The position numbers were made by a program, and so were the translations under genes. Positions 1 to 7,832 of a stretch of 37,817 nucleotides of DNA are shown one piece after another. Location: the NCBI GenBank assembly GCA_944381505.1, contig CALWLK010000002.1, positions 1 through 37,817 on the forward strand. Reading direction: 5' to 3'. The notes beneath the pieces were generated by a model. It had not been told where the DNA came from, ran no database searches, and saw only the letters and a list, made by a program, of their open reading frames with translations. This DNA is from an uncultured Lachnospiraceae bacterium. GTDB lineage: Bacteria > Bacillota > Clostridia > Lachnospirales > Lachnospiraceae. Every line of letters starts with the position of its first letter. The first letter of the stretch is position 1.

Positions 1-822
1 ATACTTTTCGGAAACACCACCTATGCTCTCGGCATAGTCATGTTTGTCCTCCCCGCCGATCTCATAACCGGAGGGACCACGGGACTTGCCCTCTCCATGG
101 AGCACTTTTTCGGAGTCCCCATATCCGTATTTGTCTTCTGCTTTAATCTCCTCATGTTTATACTCGGGGCTTTGGTTCTCGGAAAGGCCTTTGCCCTCAC
201 CACACTTATAAGCACCTTTTATTATCCTGTGATACTGGGGATATTGCAGGGGTTCCCGGAGCTTTCGGGCTTTACCGATGATCCCATGCTGTCAACAGTC
301 TTCGGAGGACTTCTCATAGGCTTCTCAATAGGGATCGTCATCCGGGCCGGAGCCTCCACCGGAGGAATGGACATACCTCCCCTTGTATTAAACAAAAAGC
401 TCGGCCTCCCCGTGTCCGTCATGCTGTATGGCTTTGACTTTACCATCCTGCTTCTTCAGATGCTCTTTTCAAACAAGGAACAGATACTGTACGGCATACT
501 CCTCGTTCTGATATATACGGTTGTCCTTGAAAAGATCCTCATGTTCGGCACCTCCCGAACTCAGGTAAAGATAATGAGCAAAGAATATGAGAAGATAAAC
601 TCGGCCATATCCCGGACTCTTGACAGGGGAACCACCCTCATGCACAGCACTACAGGCTATATGCACAGGGAATATCCCATGGTCCTTACGGTGATATCCA
701 ACAGAGAATTAAACGCTCTCACAAAGCTCGTCATGGATATAGACCCCGACGCATTTATGGTCATAAACAGAGTGAACGAGGTGAGGGGCCACGGTTTTTC
801 TCTCCAAAAAAAATACAGGTAG
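1..822 (+). CDS. YitT family membrane protein (5' end outside window)
   Basis: Multi-pass membrane protein of the YitT/DUF161 family with a C-terminal DUF2179 domain. The reading frame is open from base 1, so the true start lies upstream; the ATG at 40 is internal, because the codons before it read as typical YitT sequence (FGNTTYALGIVMFVLPADL). About five hydrophobic segments fill residues 1-180 of the visible part, including the glycine-rich GGTTGLAL and the RAGASTGGMDIPP stretch common in this family. The last 80 residues form a soluble domain (KIMSKEYEKINSAI...) typical of DUF2179, thought to be a regulatory ligand domain. The transport substrate of the family is not settled. A hairpin overlaps its stop codon. 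Confidence 0.9.
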   Translation: MLFGNTTYALGIVMFVLPADLITGGTTGLALSMEHFFGVPISVFVFCFNLLMFILGALVLGKAFALTTLISTFYYPVILGILQGFPELSGFTDDPMLSTVFGGLLIGFSIGIVIRAGASTGGMDIPPLVLNKKLGLPVSVMLYGFDFTILLLQMLFSNKEQILYGILLVLIYTVVLEKILMFGTSRTQVKIMSKEYEKINSAISRTLDRGTTLMHSTTGYMHREYPMVLTVISNRELNALTKLVMDIDPDAFMVINRVNEVRGHGFSLQKKYR

Positions 823-848
823 GCGAAACGCCTACCTCGCTTTTATAT
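817..848 (+). terminator. Hairpin terminator overlapping the yitT stop
   Basis: AGGTAGGCG (817-825) pairs perfectly with CGCCTACCT (829-837) around an AAA loop, followed by a T-rich stretch (CTTTTATAT). The yitT stop codon TAG (820-822) lies inside the left arm. On the minus strand it could also end transcription of the facing ECF gene. Confidence 0.7.
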
Positions 849-899
849 ATCTTATCGTATCTCTTATCGTTCCGGCTGTAAAACTATATACAGAGAAGA

Positions 900-1517
900 T
901 CAGCTCTCGAGCTTCAAAAGAACCCTTCCCACCAATGCGACTATCAGACCTGCCGCTATCGCCTCGGGTATCCCTGAGGTGAGCACAGTTCCCATTACCA
1001 GTCCCCATACCGCATTTACGGCAACGCTCTTTGCCGCTGCATACTCCTTTGCCAGAAGGAAATAAATGCTTCCCATGACAATTAAAGTGTGAAACATTGA
1101 TATCAAAAACCCTTCTGCGGCGAGGGATATCTCAGCTCTCCCGGAAAATCTCTTTAAAAGCTTCCACATAAGACCTGCAAAAAGTCCCATGACCGTCCTG
1201 CAGCCCACGGATATCCACAGGGCCTTTATCGCCCCCACAAGGCCTGTAGTGCTCAAAAAGGGCGAAAAGGCGAAGGATAAAAGCGTGGGAGCCACCGTAT
1301 TGCTTATGAGTGAGCATATTCCAAACACCGCACCCAGAGCCGCCCCCGCCAAGGGCCCAAAGATCACGGCCCCGAGTATCACAGGTATATGCACGGTAGT
1401 TGCCTTGATGACAGGAAGCTGTATCATCCCCAAGGGGGTATTTGCAAGGACGACTGTTATGGCTCCCATAAGGGCAATGCCGCTCATCCTTTTAAGATCG
1501 TGCTTTCCTCTGTCCAT
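900..1517 (-). CDS. ECF transporter S component
   Basis: Predicted substrate-binding membrane subunit (S component) of an energy-coupling factor vitamin importer; it would work with the shared EcfA/A'/T module, which is not in this window. It has about six hydrophobic helices. The N-terminal part (IALMGAITVVLANTPLG, then TTVHIPVILGAVIFGPLAG) is the usual S-component pattern, with a Pro-rich loop and a small-residue helix. The chosen start is the ATG at 1517, preceded by GGTGGAGG five bases upstream; an in-frame GTG four codons earlier (1529) lies inside that ribosome binding site and is less likely. The substrate (pantothenate, folate, riboflavin or another) cannot be told from sequence. No riboswitch recognised upstream. 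Confidence 0.82.
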   Translation of the reverse strand: MDRGKHDLKRMSGIALMGAITVVLANTPLGMIQLPVIKATTVHIPVILGAVIFGPLAGAALGAVFGICSLISNTVAPTLLSFAFSPFLSTTGLVGAIKALWISVGCRTVMGLFAGLMWKLLKRFSGRAEISLAAEGFLISMFHTLIVMGSIYFLLAKEYAAAKSVAVNAVWGLVMGTVLTSGIPEAIAAGLIVALVGRVLLKLES

Positions 1518-1739
1518 TTTCGCCTCCACCTTATTTTTCTTCCGGAACCTGATATGTTAAATTCTTAATCCTTATAATACATCTTACATGCTGCAAATTA
1601 AAGCACTTTTATAAGTACTCTGCCCTTTTAGTGTATCCATATAAGGAAATCTCGTCATGAGCTTACCCGGAAACATAGGCTGACATCTATTACTGTATTC
1701 TAATTCTACTGCCCATAAGCCAAATTCCGGTACTTTTTA

Positions 1740-2579
1740 TTAAAATCCCTTCTCTTTAAGCCCCTTCACAAGGTCGATGTAAAACTTAAGGACGGCGGGC
1801 TTTATATTTCTCCTGCTTTTCCAATCGGATATGTCCCAGTGGGAAAAGCCTCGCAGTCTCCTCCCTGCCCTGCCCGCGGTCCCGGACTTAGGTCTTATAT
1901 GGGTATAATTCTTCCCATGCCTTAAAGAGCTCTCCCCTGCAAGGCCGTCGTTTTCACCGTCAAAAAGCCTTATGAAAGGATGATAGAGGCACAGAGGGTA
2001 TTGTGCATCCCGAGCTCTCACAAGGCTCGTCCCAAAGCTCTGATAATACACTTTCGGATTATCCTTCATGACTTCGTCAAGCTTTGATGCCTTCTCAAAG
2101 CTCAGATCCTCTATGGCTCCCAAATAATCGGGAAATTTATCTCCCAGCCTCTTAAACTTTTTATTCTTCGACCTTACTATTCCTGACTTCACGAAATTCG
2201 GCAGTATGCGGAGAAGGAAGCTCACATATCTGCAGCCTCTGTGGGGAGTATTTATGGTGGTGAGGGAGGCGACCTTATCGCCCATATCAAGCATGCTTAT
2301 CATATATCTTGAGTCCAGCCCGCCCTTGGAGTGGGCGATAATATTTATCTTCTCGCATCCTGTCTCCTCGAGTATCTCAAATACCCTTTGCTTTAACTCC
2401 TCTGCGTTGGCCCTCACAGTGGCTACGGCGCTTTGGTTTCCGTGAAAGCACATTGCCCCGTGCAGCGAAAGCTCCGCAGGTATCTCTCCCCATGGATCGA
2501 GTTTCCCGTCGTCTCTCAAAAAAACGCCGTGGACGAGCATTATGGGATATTTGGTCTTGCAGATATCATCAGTTTTCAT
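1740..2579 (-). CDS. Lipase-like alpha/beta hydrolase
   Basis: Serine hydrolase resembling bacterial triacylglycerol lipases/PGAP1-like acyl hydrolases. Near the N-terminus is the oxyanion-hole region PIMLVHGVFLRDDG (residues about 12-25). The nucleophile elbow is AHSKGGLD with Ser84; the usual Gly before the Ser is His, as in many lipases of this type (GHSxGG/AHSxGG). Likely acid and base residues are the Asp in LFDGENDGLAGE and the His in GFSHWDISD close to the C-terminus. There is no signal peptide, so it is probably cytoplasmic. Start ATG has a GGGGG/AAGAAGG element ten bases upstream. It stands alone between the ECF gene and the EFR1 gene; the 210 bases downstream to the ECF start hold no gene I can see. 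Confidence 0.82.
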   Translation of the reverse strand: MKTDDICKTKYPIMLVHGVFLRDDGKLDPWGEIPAELSLHGAMCFHGNQSAVATVRANAEELKQRVFEILEETGCEKINIIAHSKGGLDSRYMISMLDMGDKVASLTTINTPHRGCRYVSFLLRILPNFVKSGIVRSKNKKFKRLGDKFPDYLGAIEDLSFEKASKLDEVMKDNPKVYYQSFGTSLVRARDAQYPLCLYHPFIRLFDGENDGLAGESSLRHGKNYTHIRPKSGTAGRAGRRLRGFSHWDISDWKSRRNIKPAVLKFYIDLVKGLKEKGF

Positions 2580-2636
2580 CTTCGTATTGCCCCCTTCTTT
2601 TAATATTCAGATCACTCTGTATCGGCGTCCCCTATA

Positions 2637-3389
2637 TCAGATCTTCTTTTTGCAGGTATAGCGAGAAAGGCCCTTGCTGTGTTTTCCATATTCTATCGCC
2701 TCCTTAGGGCAGCGGCATATACATGCCATGCAGTGAGTGCATGAGCCTCCCCAAACGGGCCTCCCGTCTTCTATGCGGGTGTTTCCGAGAGGGCATACCT
2801 CGGCACATTTTCCGCATGAAATGCATGCGTCTGTGACATAAAACTTTTTAGCATGGACAAACAGGGGATAGAAAAGCGTGTTTACTATCCCGCTTTCAAT
2901 CTTGTCCGCAAGGGAAGCCTTGATTTCAGGGAGCTTCTTTCCTTTTTCAATACAGCTGATAACCTTATCTGTAACAGGTTCCGCCCTCTCAATGATCTGC
3001 AATGCTTCCTCTGCGGAGGGCGTGGAGAAAAGTGCAATGTAATTTTCGGGCATAACTATACCGATACAGCCGCAGTAGTCCATAGCCTTTCTCTCACAGA
3101 GGCGTTTCAGATATTTCCCCGCATTTCCGATATTCTCTCCGCAGGTCAAAACAAAATATATCTTTTTCGTTCCCGTAAACGCTGCCCGGTCTATCCAATT
3201 TTCCACAATGCGGGGAATTCTCCAAGCATAAGTCGGAGTAACAAGCACCAAAGGTCTATCGGAATGTACAGGTGAAAAATCGCCCTTTCTTATCCTTTCA
3301 AAAAGATTGATTGCCTCGTCTCCTGTCTCCCGCGCTATCCTCCTTGCCACGTATTCGCTGTTTCCTGTTCCTGAAAAATATAAGATCAT
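2637..3389 (-). CDS. EFR1-type flavodoxin-ferredoxin fusion protein
   Basis: Electron-transfer protein with an N-terminal flavodoxin fold (FMN phosphate loop YFSGTGNSEYVA at residues 4-15; TPTYAWRIP around 50) and a C-terminal two-cluster ferredoxin domain. The two [4Fe-4S] motifs are CISCGKCAEVCP and CTHCMACICRCP in the last 65 residues. The family (EFRODO1/EFR1) is common in anaerobic Clostridia; the redox partner is usually unknown. Length of 250 residues is normal. The start ATG is preceded by CAGGAG at good spacing and opens directly into the flavodoxin beta strand. It lies just downstream of the mobB remnant on the same strand. Confidence 0.92.
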   Translation of the reverse strand: MILYFSGTGNSEYVARRIARETGDEAINLFERIRKGDFSPVHSDRPLVLVTPTYAWRIPRIVENWIDRAAFTGTKKIYFVLTCGENIGNAGKYLKRLCERKAMDYCGCIGIVMPENYIALFSTPSAEEALQIIERAEPVTDKVISCIEKGKKLPEIKASLADKIESGIVNTLFYPLFVHAKKFYVTDACISCGKCAEVCPLGNTRIEDGRPVWGGSCTHCMACICRCPKEAIEYGKHSKGLSRYTCKKKI

Positions 3390-3445
3390 GTCTTTTCTCC
3401 TGTCCAGATATCTTTAAGCCATTCTATCATATATGTATTTTTTTA

Positions 3446-3706
3446 TTATTTATCTGTCCGGTTTTTCTTTTCGATAAAATCGAGTATTATCCTCGCCGCC
3501 TCCTCATAGTCGGAAAGCCCTATAACAGGCACTCCGTGGCAGGCAAGCTCTGTGTCTGTCGCAACAGCTAAAAGGCTCTCGGCCTTGCACACGTTTCTTC
3601 GGCTCACTGCCTTCCTCACAAGCTCTATCTTAGGATAGTCGGAGGCCTTTTGTCCCTCCGGAAGTATCAAGTCAAAATCCGAGAAAGACTTTAAAAGCTC
3701 CTCAAT
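3446..3706 (-). pseudogene. mobB: 5'-truncated mobB remnant
   Basis: C-terminal third of the GTP-binding protein MobB, which assists MobA in making molybdopterin guanine dinucleotide. The frame reads GIEELLKSFSDFDLILPEG, then SDYPKIELVRK: this matches the family pattern 'D-L-I-L-x-E-G-x-K ... P-K-I-x-x-x-R'. The following RNVCKAESLLAVATD and VIGLSDYEEAARIILDFI fit the MobB C-terminal strand and helix. The N-terminal two thirds, including the P-loop, are missing. Upstream the frame closes at a TAG inside the end of the DUF554 gene, and there is no ATG; only a TTG (3670) is available. The remnant begins exactly at the DUF554 stop codon (TGA at 3702-3704), suggesting a deletion junction there. 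Identification is by motif reading. Confidence 0.72.
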
Positions 3707-4379
3707 GCCCCAGTATTCCTATCACCACAGGGGGAACTATCAAGGCGGGAAGAAGGTTCATGGTCTCTATCTTTTTTATTCCCAATATCCCCAGTCCAGA
3801 GGCAAGTATCAGCACGCCTCCCACCAAGCTGATCTCGGTCATGAGAGAGTCTGTTATAAAGGGCTCAATAAATCCTGCCAAAAGGTAGATGCTCCCCTGC
3901 CAACAGAACAAAACTACCGCCGCAATGGCTATGCCAAAGCCGAAGGTGGAGGACAGCACTATAGAGGTGATCCCATCTAAAATAGCGTACGTAAACAGAT
4001 ATGTATTGTCTCCCTGAAGCGCACTTTGCATAGGCCCCAAGATGGACAGAGTCCCGGCGCAATATAAGAGTATGGCCGTGGACAATCCCTGAGACAAATT
4101 AGAGCCCTTGGAGATATGAGACATAAGCCTCTCAAAAGCTGTGTTTATTGAAAGCTTTGTGCCGATAAGCCCCCCTAAAGCAAGACTCACTATGAAAAGT
4201 ACATGGTATTGTGACTCCGGCATGGCCTGCACCACCGAGTTTATGCCCAGCGCCGTGGCCGCAAGTCCCATTGAGTCCATCATCACATTCTTATATTTAT
4301 CTCCTATACCCTTCTTTAAGGTGCTGCCCGCTATACTTCCCAAAACTATGGTTCCGGCATTTGTAATAGTTCCTATCAT
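3702..4379 (-). CDS. DUF554 family membrane protein (YdfK/YqgA-like)
   Basis: Integral membrane protein of the DUF554 family, function unknown. It starts MIGTITNAGTIVLGSIAG, the hallmark N-terminus of the family, and has about six or seven hydrophobic helices; the charged loop LKKGIGDKYK and the internal motif YCAGTLSILGPMQSAL are typical. Length (225 residues) is normal, so the gene is intact. I chose ATG at 4379, which has AAGGAG eight bases upstream; a GTG three codons earlier overlaps that site. The stop codon coincides with the point where mobB homology begins on the same strand. Confidence 0.93.
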   Translation of the reverse strand: MIGTITNAGTIVLGSIAGSTLKKGIGDKYKNVMMDSMGLAATALGINSVVQAMPESQYHVLFIVSLALGGLIGTKLSINTAFERLMSHISKGSNLSQGLSTAILLYCAGTLSILGPMQSALQGDNTYLFTYAILDGITSIVLSSTFGFGIAIAAVVLFCWQGSIYLLAGFIEPFITDSLMTEISLVGGVLILASGLGILGIKKIETMNLLPALIVPPVVIGILGH

Positions 4380-4501
4380 TCCTGTCACTCCTTGCGTTTA
4401 TCTTTATTTCTTTGAATTTATGTACTTTTTACTTACAGCTATATCGGATTTGCTCAGGTTTAAGCTTTGTTTTATTTTTCGCCCCTGACTCTGTATTTTA
4501 A

Positions 4502-4522
4502 ACTCTCCGGTAAGTAGAGAGT
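4502..4522 (-). terminator. Weak hairpin at end of merR remnant
   Basis: On the minus strand ACTCTC and GAGAGT (4517-4522 and 4502-4507) can pair across a nine-base loop, followed by TTTAAAAT. It overlaps the stop codon of the truncated regulator. The stem is short and the T tract is interrupted. Confidence 0.35.
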
Positions 4523-5226
4523 CAAGCATTTTTTACAGGTATCTGTATCTCCGTGACAAAAAGCTCCGGATCCTCTGTAAGTCCATAGTCCACCAAGGTA
4601 AACTCCACTCCGTCTCCCGCTATCTCCTCCCCTCTGTCCTTAAGCTCCGTAAGAAGCCTTTTGTAATGAGGCGGCGCCTCGCTGTGGGTCCCGGTAAAGC
4701 GGAGAAGCGCCCATTTTCCCTCAGGAAGGGCGGAGACTGTATCCCCATCAGGTTCCTCCCCGGGCTCCACGAGACAAAACAGAGCGCTGTAGGCTCCTAT
4801 CCGCCCTGAGCGAAGCTCCTCTCCGGACACGCTCAGTCCGACCTTTCCCAAAAAGTAGCCGGGCTTAAGCCCCGCATAATTCTCCAAATGGCGAAGAGGA
4901 AGCTCCGGATCGTCCCCCAAACCGAGTTCTCTCCTTAGTATAGCCACAGGCCTTCGGGGAAGCTCCTCTATTCTAAGCCGTCCAAGCTTATCCTGTGAGA
5001 GCGCGTCCCTTATCTGCTCCACTCTCGCAGAAAGCCTCTCCTTTGTCTGCATTAAAGCAAGTATCTCCTTTTCCACCTGTACCTGCCGGCTTTGTAACAT
5101 GCTCATGATACCCTCGGGATCACGTTTATGCAGATGCGCGCCTATCTCAGCAAGGGAGACTCCTTGAGCTCTCAGATAGCGGATAGTATTCAACTGTTCG
5201 AACTGCTCAATAGCATAAATTTTTCT
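4522..5226 (-). pseudogene. MerR-family regulator lacking its DNA-binding N-terminus
   Basis: The frame encodes the second half of a MerR HTH domain (EQFEQLNTIRYLRAQGVSLA), then the dimerisation coiled coil (about residues 30-70) and a C-terminal GyrI/BmrR-like effector domain (ALLRFTGTHSEAPPHYKRL, ending FVTEIQIPVKN). Normal family members start with about 40 more residues containing the first helix-turn-helix (a pattern like 'IGEFAKLxGVSxxTLRYYD'), and these are absent. The frame closes at a TAA (5227-5229) only eleven codons before the first TTG (5193), and there is no ATG with a ribosome binding site. Without helices 1-2 it cannot bind DNA as a normal MerR protein. The missing end faces the broken mobA, so one deletion may have hit both. 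A translated effector-only protein is possible but less likely. Confidence 0.75.
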
Positions 5227-5301
5227 TTATTTTAACTTATCATATATTATAATAGGTGCAAAAAAAAACGCAATGTTATTTCAGCATGAAGGATGTGGAC
5301 A

Positions 5302-5687
5302 ATGAGACAGCAAAAGATCGGCGCACTGATATTGGCAGGCGGTATAAACAGCCGCATGGGAGGTACCCCCAAGGGCCTTCTGACGAATGCCGAAGGCGTC
5401 CGCTTCATTGATATCTTGGCAGACTCTCTAAGCTTTCCGTCCCTTGCAAGGCTGTAAGAGATCGCTCCGGACGACTGCACCCCCTGTGCGGAGTCTATTA
5501 CAAAAGCTGCCTTCCCGCTTTAAGGGAGGCTCTCTCAGCAGGTGAGCTTAAAGCAGGGAGATTTTTCGAGGAGGCGGGAGGGCAGTCAATAACTCTTTAT
5601 GGAACGAAATTCGGAGATGAAATACTTCTAAATATAAATACAATGCAAAAGTGGAGGGGATATCTGGAGGAACAGGGAGGAAACTGA
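5302..5687 (+). pseudogene. mobA: mobA remnant with internal deletion and frameshift
   Basis: Broken molybdenum cofactor guanylyltransferase. From ATG 5302 the frame gives GALILAGGINSRMGGTPKG, the nucleotide-binding signature of MobA (LAGGxSxRMGxxKG), then RFIDILADSL and a stop (TAA 5455-5457) after 51 codons. From about 5424 a second frame continues with SGRLHPLCGVYYKSCLPAL and ends LLNINTMQKWRGYLEEQGGN (stop 5685-5687), the MobA C-terminal pattern (PLcGvY ... NxNTxxD). Together they give about 130 residues against the usual 190-200; the middle, with the catalytic Asp region, is gone and the two parts are out of frame. Only a weak ribosome binding site precedes the ATG. Confidence 0.78.
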
Positions 5688-5736
5688 TTTTAATATTTTA
5701 ACGCCATCAACAGGCTTGTTCCCATACAAACATAAA

Positions 5737-5776
5737 GGAGCGCGGCAGATTTGCTTTTGCAGTTCTGCCGCGCTCC
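5737..5776. terminator. Long perfect hairpin between mobA remnant and hsp20
   Basis: GGAGCGCGGCAGA (5737-5749) and TCTGCCGCGCTCC (5764-5776) form a 13-bp perfect stem around a 14-base loop. It lies between two convergent genes and likely serves as a bidirectional terminator, although the T tract is short on the minus strand (CTTTATGTTT) and distant on the plus strand. Confidence 0.6.
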
Positions 5777-5814
5777 GATCTCAATTCATGTTTTTTTATG
5801 CAAAGGATAGTGCA

Positions 5815-6279
5815 TTATCCCTCGATGGCAATGTACTTGTTTTCCTCTACAGCAGGTTTTGACTCTGCTTTGGGAATGGTGAGCTTCAGGATACCGTGCT
5901 GAAACTCCGCCTTGATATCCTCCCTCTTTACGTCTCCGCCGACATAGAAGCTTCTCTCACAGGCTCCGGCGTAACGCTCACGCCTTATGTATCTTCCTGT
6001 GTCCTTGTCCTCCTCGTCCTTGTCAAGGCCTCTCGCGGCGCTTATGGTGAGATAGCCGTTCTCAAGAGAAACCTTCACCTCATCCTTCTTAAATCCGGGA
6101 AGATCCATCTCTATGATATAGGAGTCATCCTTCTCCTTGATATCGGTCTTCATAAGATTCTTTGAGTGTCTGCCGTAAAGCTTCTTCTCTATATTCCTCT
6201 CGGCTCTGTCATCGTAAAAAGGAAAATCATTAAAGAAATCATCAAACATATTTTCTCCAAAAATACTCGGCATTAACAT
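5815..6279 (-). CDS. Small heat shock protein Hsp20
   Basis: Alpha-crystallin-type holdase chaperone that binds unfolding proteins in the cytoplasm. The N-terminus (MLMPSIFGENMFDDFFNDF) is the Phe/Asp-rich arm usual in clostridial Hsp20. The alpha-crystallin domain runs from about residue 43 (DIKEKDDSYIIEMDLPGFKK) to near the C-terminus, with EVKVSLENGYLTISA and the beta-6/7 hairpin ending GILKLTIPKAE, where LTI serves the I-x-I/V-like anchor. Length of 154 residues is normal. Start ATG has AAGGAG nine bases upstream. A CIRCE operator and a near-consensus promoter lie 120-165 bases upstream, so expression should be HrcA-controlled. Confidence 0.96.
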   Translation of the reverse strand: MLMPSIFGENMFDDFFNDFPFYDDRAERNIEKKLYGRHSKNLMKTDIKEKDDSYIIEMDLPGFKKDEVKVSLENGYLTISAARGLDKDEEDKDTGRYIRRERYAGACERSFYVGGDVKREDIKAEFQHGILKLTIPKAESKPAVEENKYIAIEG

Positions 6280-6400
6280 CAGTCATCACTCCTTTTCTCA
6301 TAAAAAATACTATGTTTCATACCTTGTTTCTTCGGACTCTGCGGGAAGAAGTTCGGGTATTTCTTTTGCTTCCTTCTCTCTTCCCCTTCGTTCTGACTAT

Positions 6401-6429
6401 GTTATACCACCGGTTGTTAGCACTGTCAA
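6401..6429 (-). promoter_or_regulatory. hsp20 promoter
   Basis: On the minus strand TTGACA (6424-6429) is followed after exactly 17 bases by TATAAC (6401-6406). The -35 box lies within the CIRCE inverted repeat, so HrcA bound there would block RNA polymerase. The resulting leader is about 115 bases. Confidence 0.85.
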
Positions 6430-6443
6430 GACTTGAGTGCTAA
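6417..6443 (-). promoter_or_regulatory. CIRCE operator (HrcA binding site)
   Basis: TTAGCACTG, nine bases, then GAGTGCTAA (6417-6425 and 6435-6443). The CIRCE consensus is TTAGCACTC-N9-GAGTGCTAA, so there is one mismatch in 18 arm positions. CIRCE normally controls groES/groEL and dnaK operons; here it sits on an hsp20 gene. The remaining 300 bases between here and the DUF3089 gene (6444-6751) are AT-rich and show no gene, RNA or strong hairpin to my eye. Confidence 0.9.
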
Positions 6444-6751
6444 TTTTATGATTTTTTAATTATTTTAACTGTTAGTTTATTTTTTTTATCATTTAATATA
6501 AAAGCACCTCCGGTACATCTCCATATTGCAGGGGACTTAAAGCATACGCCTTTAAAAATCCGCTCTTCTACCGGTTTACAAGCTTTCTCCGTTTGCCCAT
6601 ATAAATTCTCTTAGTTTCTCATATTGCATTTCCTCGAATTGGATCCTCTTTCGCCCCGCCCCATAGATATTTTTTCAATATTTTTTCGCGATTCGAATAA
6701 ACCTTCTTTGTCTTTCTTCATACAAATACCAAAGAGAGAACCCGGTCCCCA

Positions 6752-7819
6752 TTATGCCGCTTCTTCAGACGCTTCCTCCTCCATATAAGCGGCAATACGG
6801 ACAGCAACATTTTCCTGCAGGTTCCTGTAGAAGAATTGATAATCGTAAAGATGATAAATGCCGTCCTCAAAGATATAAAGGCCCGCGGGGTAATCCTCGG
6901 GTTTTACATCCGTCACCTTTAGGGCCCCTCGTTCCGGATCTATATAAGCGCCGGTAAGCTCCGGGATCTCCTCGGTGATATTTCCGTCATAGTCCGTGAA
7001 GCAGGCCCCAAGGTTTAGGCTCTTATCGGCAGGTGTACTGTCGGTAGTCCACTTTAAGGGATTGATGCAGAGGCTGCGGGTTCCCGCGGGAATCATCATG
7101 GAATCGGTGACGGATTCCGCCTCGCTGTTAAAAGCTATGATCACTCCGGTATCGTCCTTTGAGGAAGCAAACTTCAGCCAAGGATACTCTGAAAGCTCCT
7201 CATCGGTGATACTCCAGCCAATGGCGTAGCAGGCAACAAGCTGCTCCTGAAGCGCCGGATCCTCAAATTTATCCTTTAAAAGACGTATGCAAAGATCCGC
7301 CCCCTGAGAGAATCCCGCTAAAATTATAGGCTGGCCCTCATTTTTGTATTCCATATAATAGTCGAAGGCAAGGGAGATGTCCTCATAAGCAAACTGAAGC
7401 CATGGTTCCCGCTCTTTTGCGGACAACTCATAGACATTAAGGCCTGCCTGCCGGTAGTAGGGGGCAAAGAAACGGGCATCCTTGTCATAAATGCCTTTTT
7501 CCATGTTGGTGGCTCCCAGAAAGGCTACCTTCGTTTCCTCATCAGAAAGGCTCATATTGAAGACACCCTCATCGCCACTGTAAACTGTAGGGCAGATGAA
7601 GAATACATCCGCCGAAGCGGCGTCGGCTCCCTCACCCAGGTAGGCCCAGTTTTCCGAAAGACTGTAATCCGGTGCGTTAGAAGCCGCATCTTCGGCTTCG
7701 GACGCTGCGGCGGTCTCAGAAGCAGCCGCCGTCGTTTCCTCCGGGGTACTACGGTTGCAGCCTGCAAGAGCAGTTATAAGCAGTAGCCCCAAGGCAACCT
7801 GTTTTATAGATTTTTTCAT
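6752..7819 (-). CDS. DUF3089 family lipoprotein, alpha/beta hydrolase-like
   Basis: Exported lipoprotein: signal peptide with lipobox LAGC (Cys21), then an Ala/Glu/Thr-rich linker to about residue 50. The rest fits DUF3089: DVFFICPTVYSGD near 72, ARFFAPYYRQAG near 115, and a serine-hydrolase elbow GFSQGAD with Ser171 after the strand PIILA. The late IYHLYDYQFFYRNLQENV is the conserved family C-terminus and carries a His that could complete the triad. Substrate unknown; likely an esterase on the outer face of the membrane. The start ATG has AAGGAG six bases upstream, and the ribosome binding site lies just after the stop of the broken Fic gene, so the two were probably co-transcribed. Confidence 0.88.
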   Translation of the reverse strand: MKKSIKQVALGLLLITALAGCNRSTPEETTAAASETAAASEAEDAASNAPDYSLSENWAYLGEGADAASADVFFICPTVYSGDEGVFNMSLSDEETKVAFLGATNMEKGIYDKDARFFAPYYRQAGLNVYELSAKEREPWLQFAYEDISLAFDYYMEYKNEGQPIILAGFSQGADLCIRLLKDKFEDPALQEQLVACYAIGWSITDEELSEYPWLKFASSKDDTGVIIAFNSEAESVTDSMMIPAGTRSLCINPLKWTTDSTPADKSLNLGACFTDYDGNITEEIPELTGAYIDPERGALKVTDVKPEDYPAGLYIFEDGIYHLYDYQFFYRNLQENVAVRIAAYMEEEASEEAA

Positions 7820-7832
7820 AGTTTCTCCTTAT

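Noticed and set aside
1530..1739. Vitamin riboswitch upstream of the ECF gene
   Set aside because: The spacer is AT-rich with no recognisable TPP, FMN, THF, preQ1 or cobalamin elements; absence by eye is not proof.
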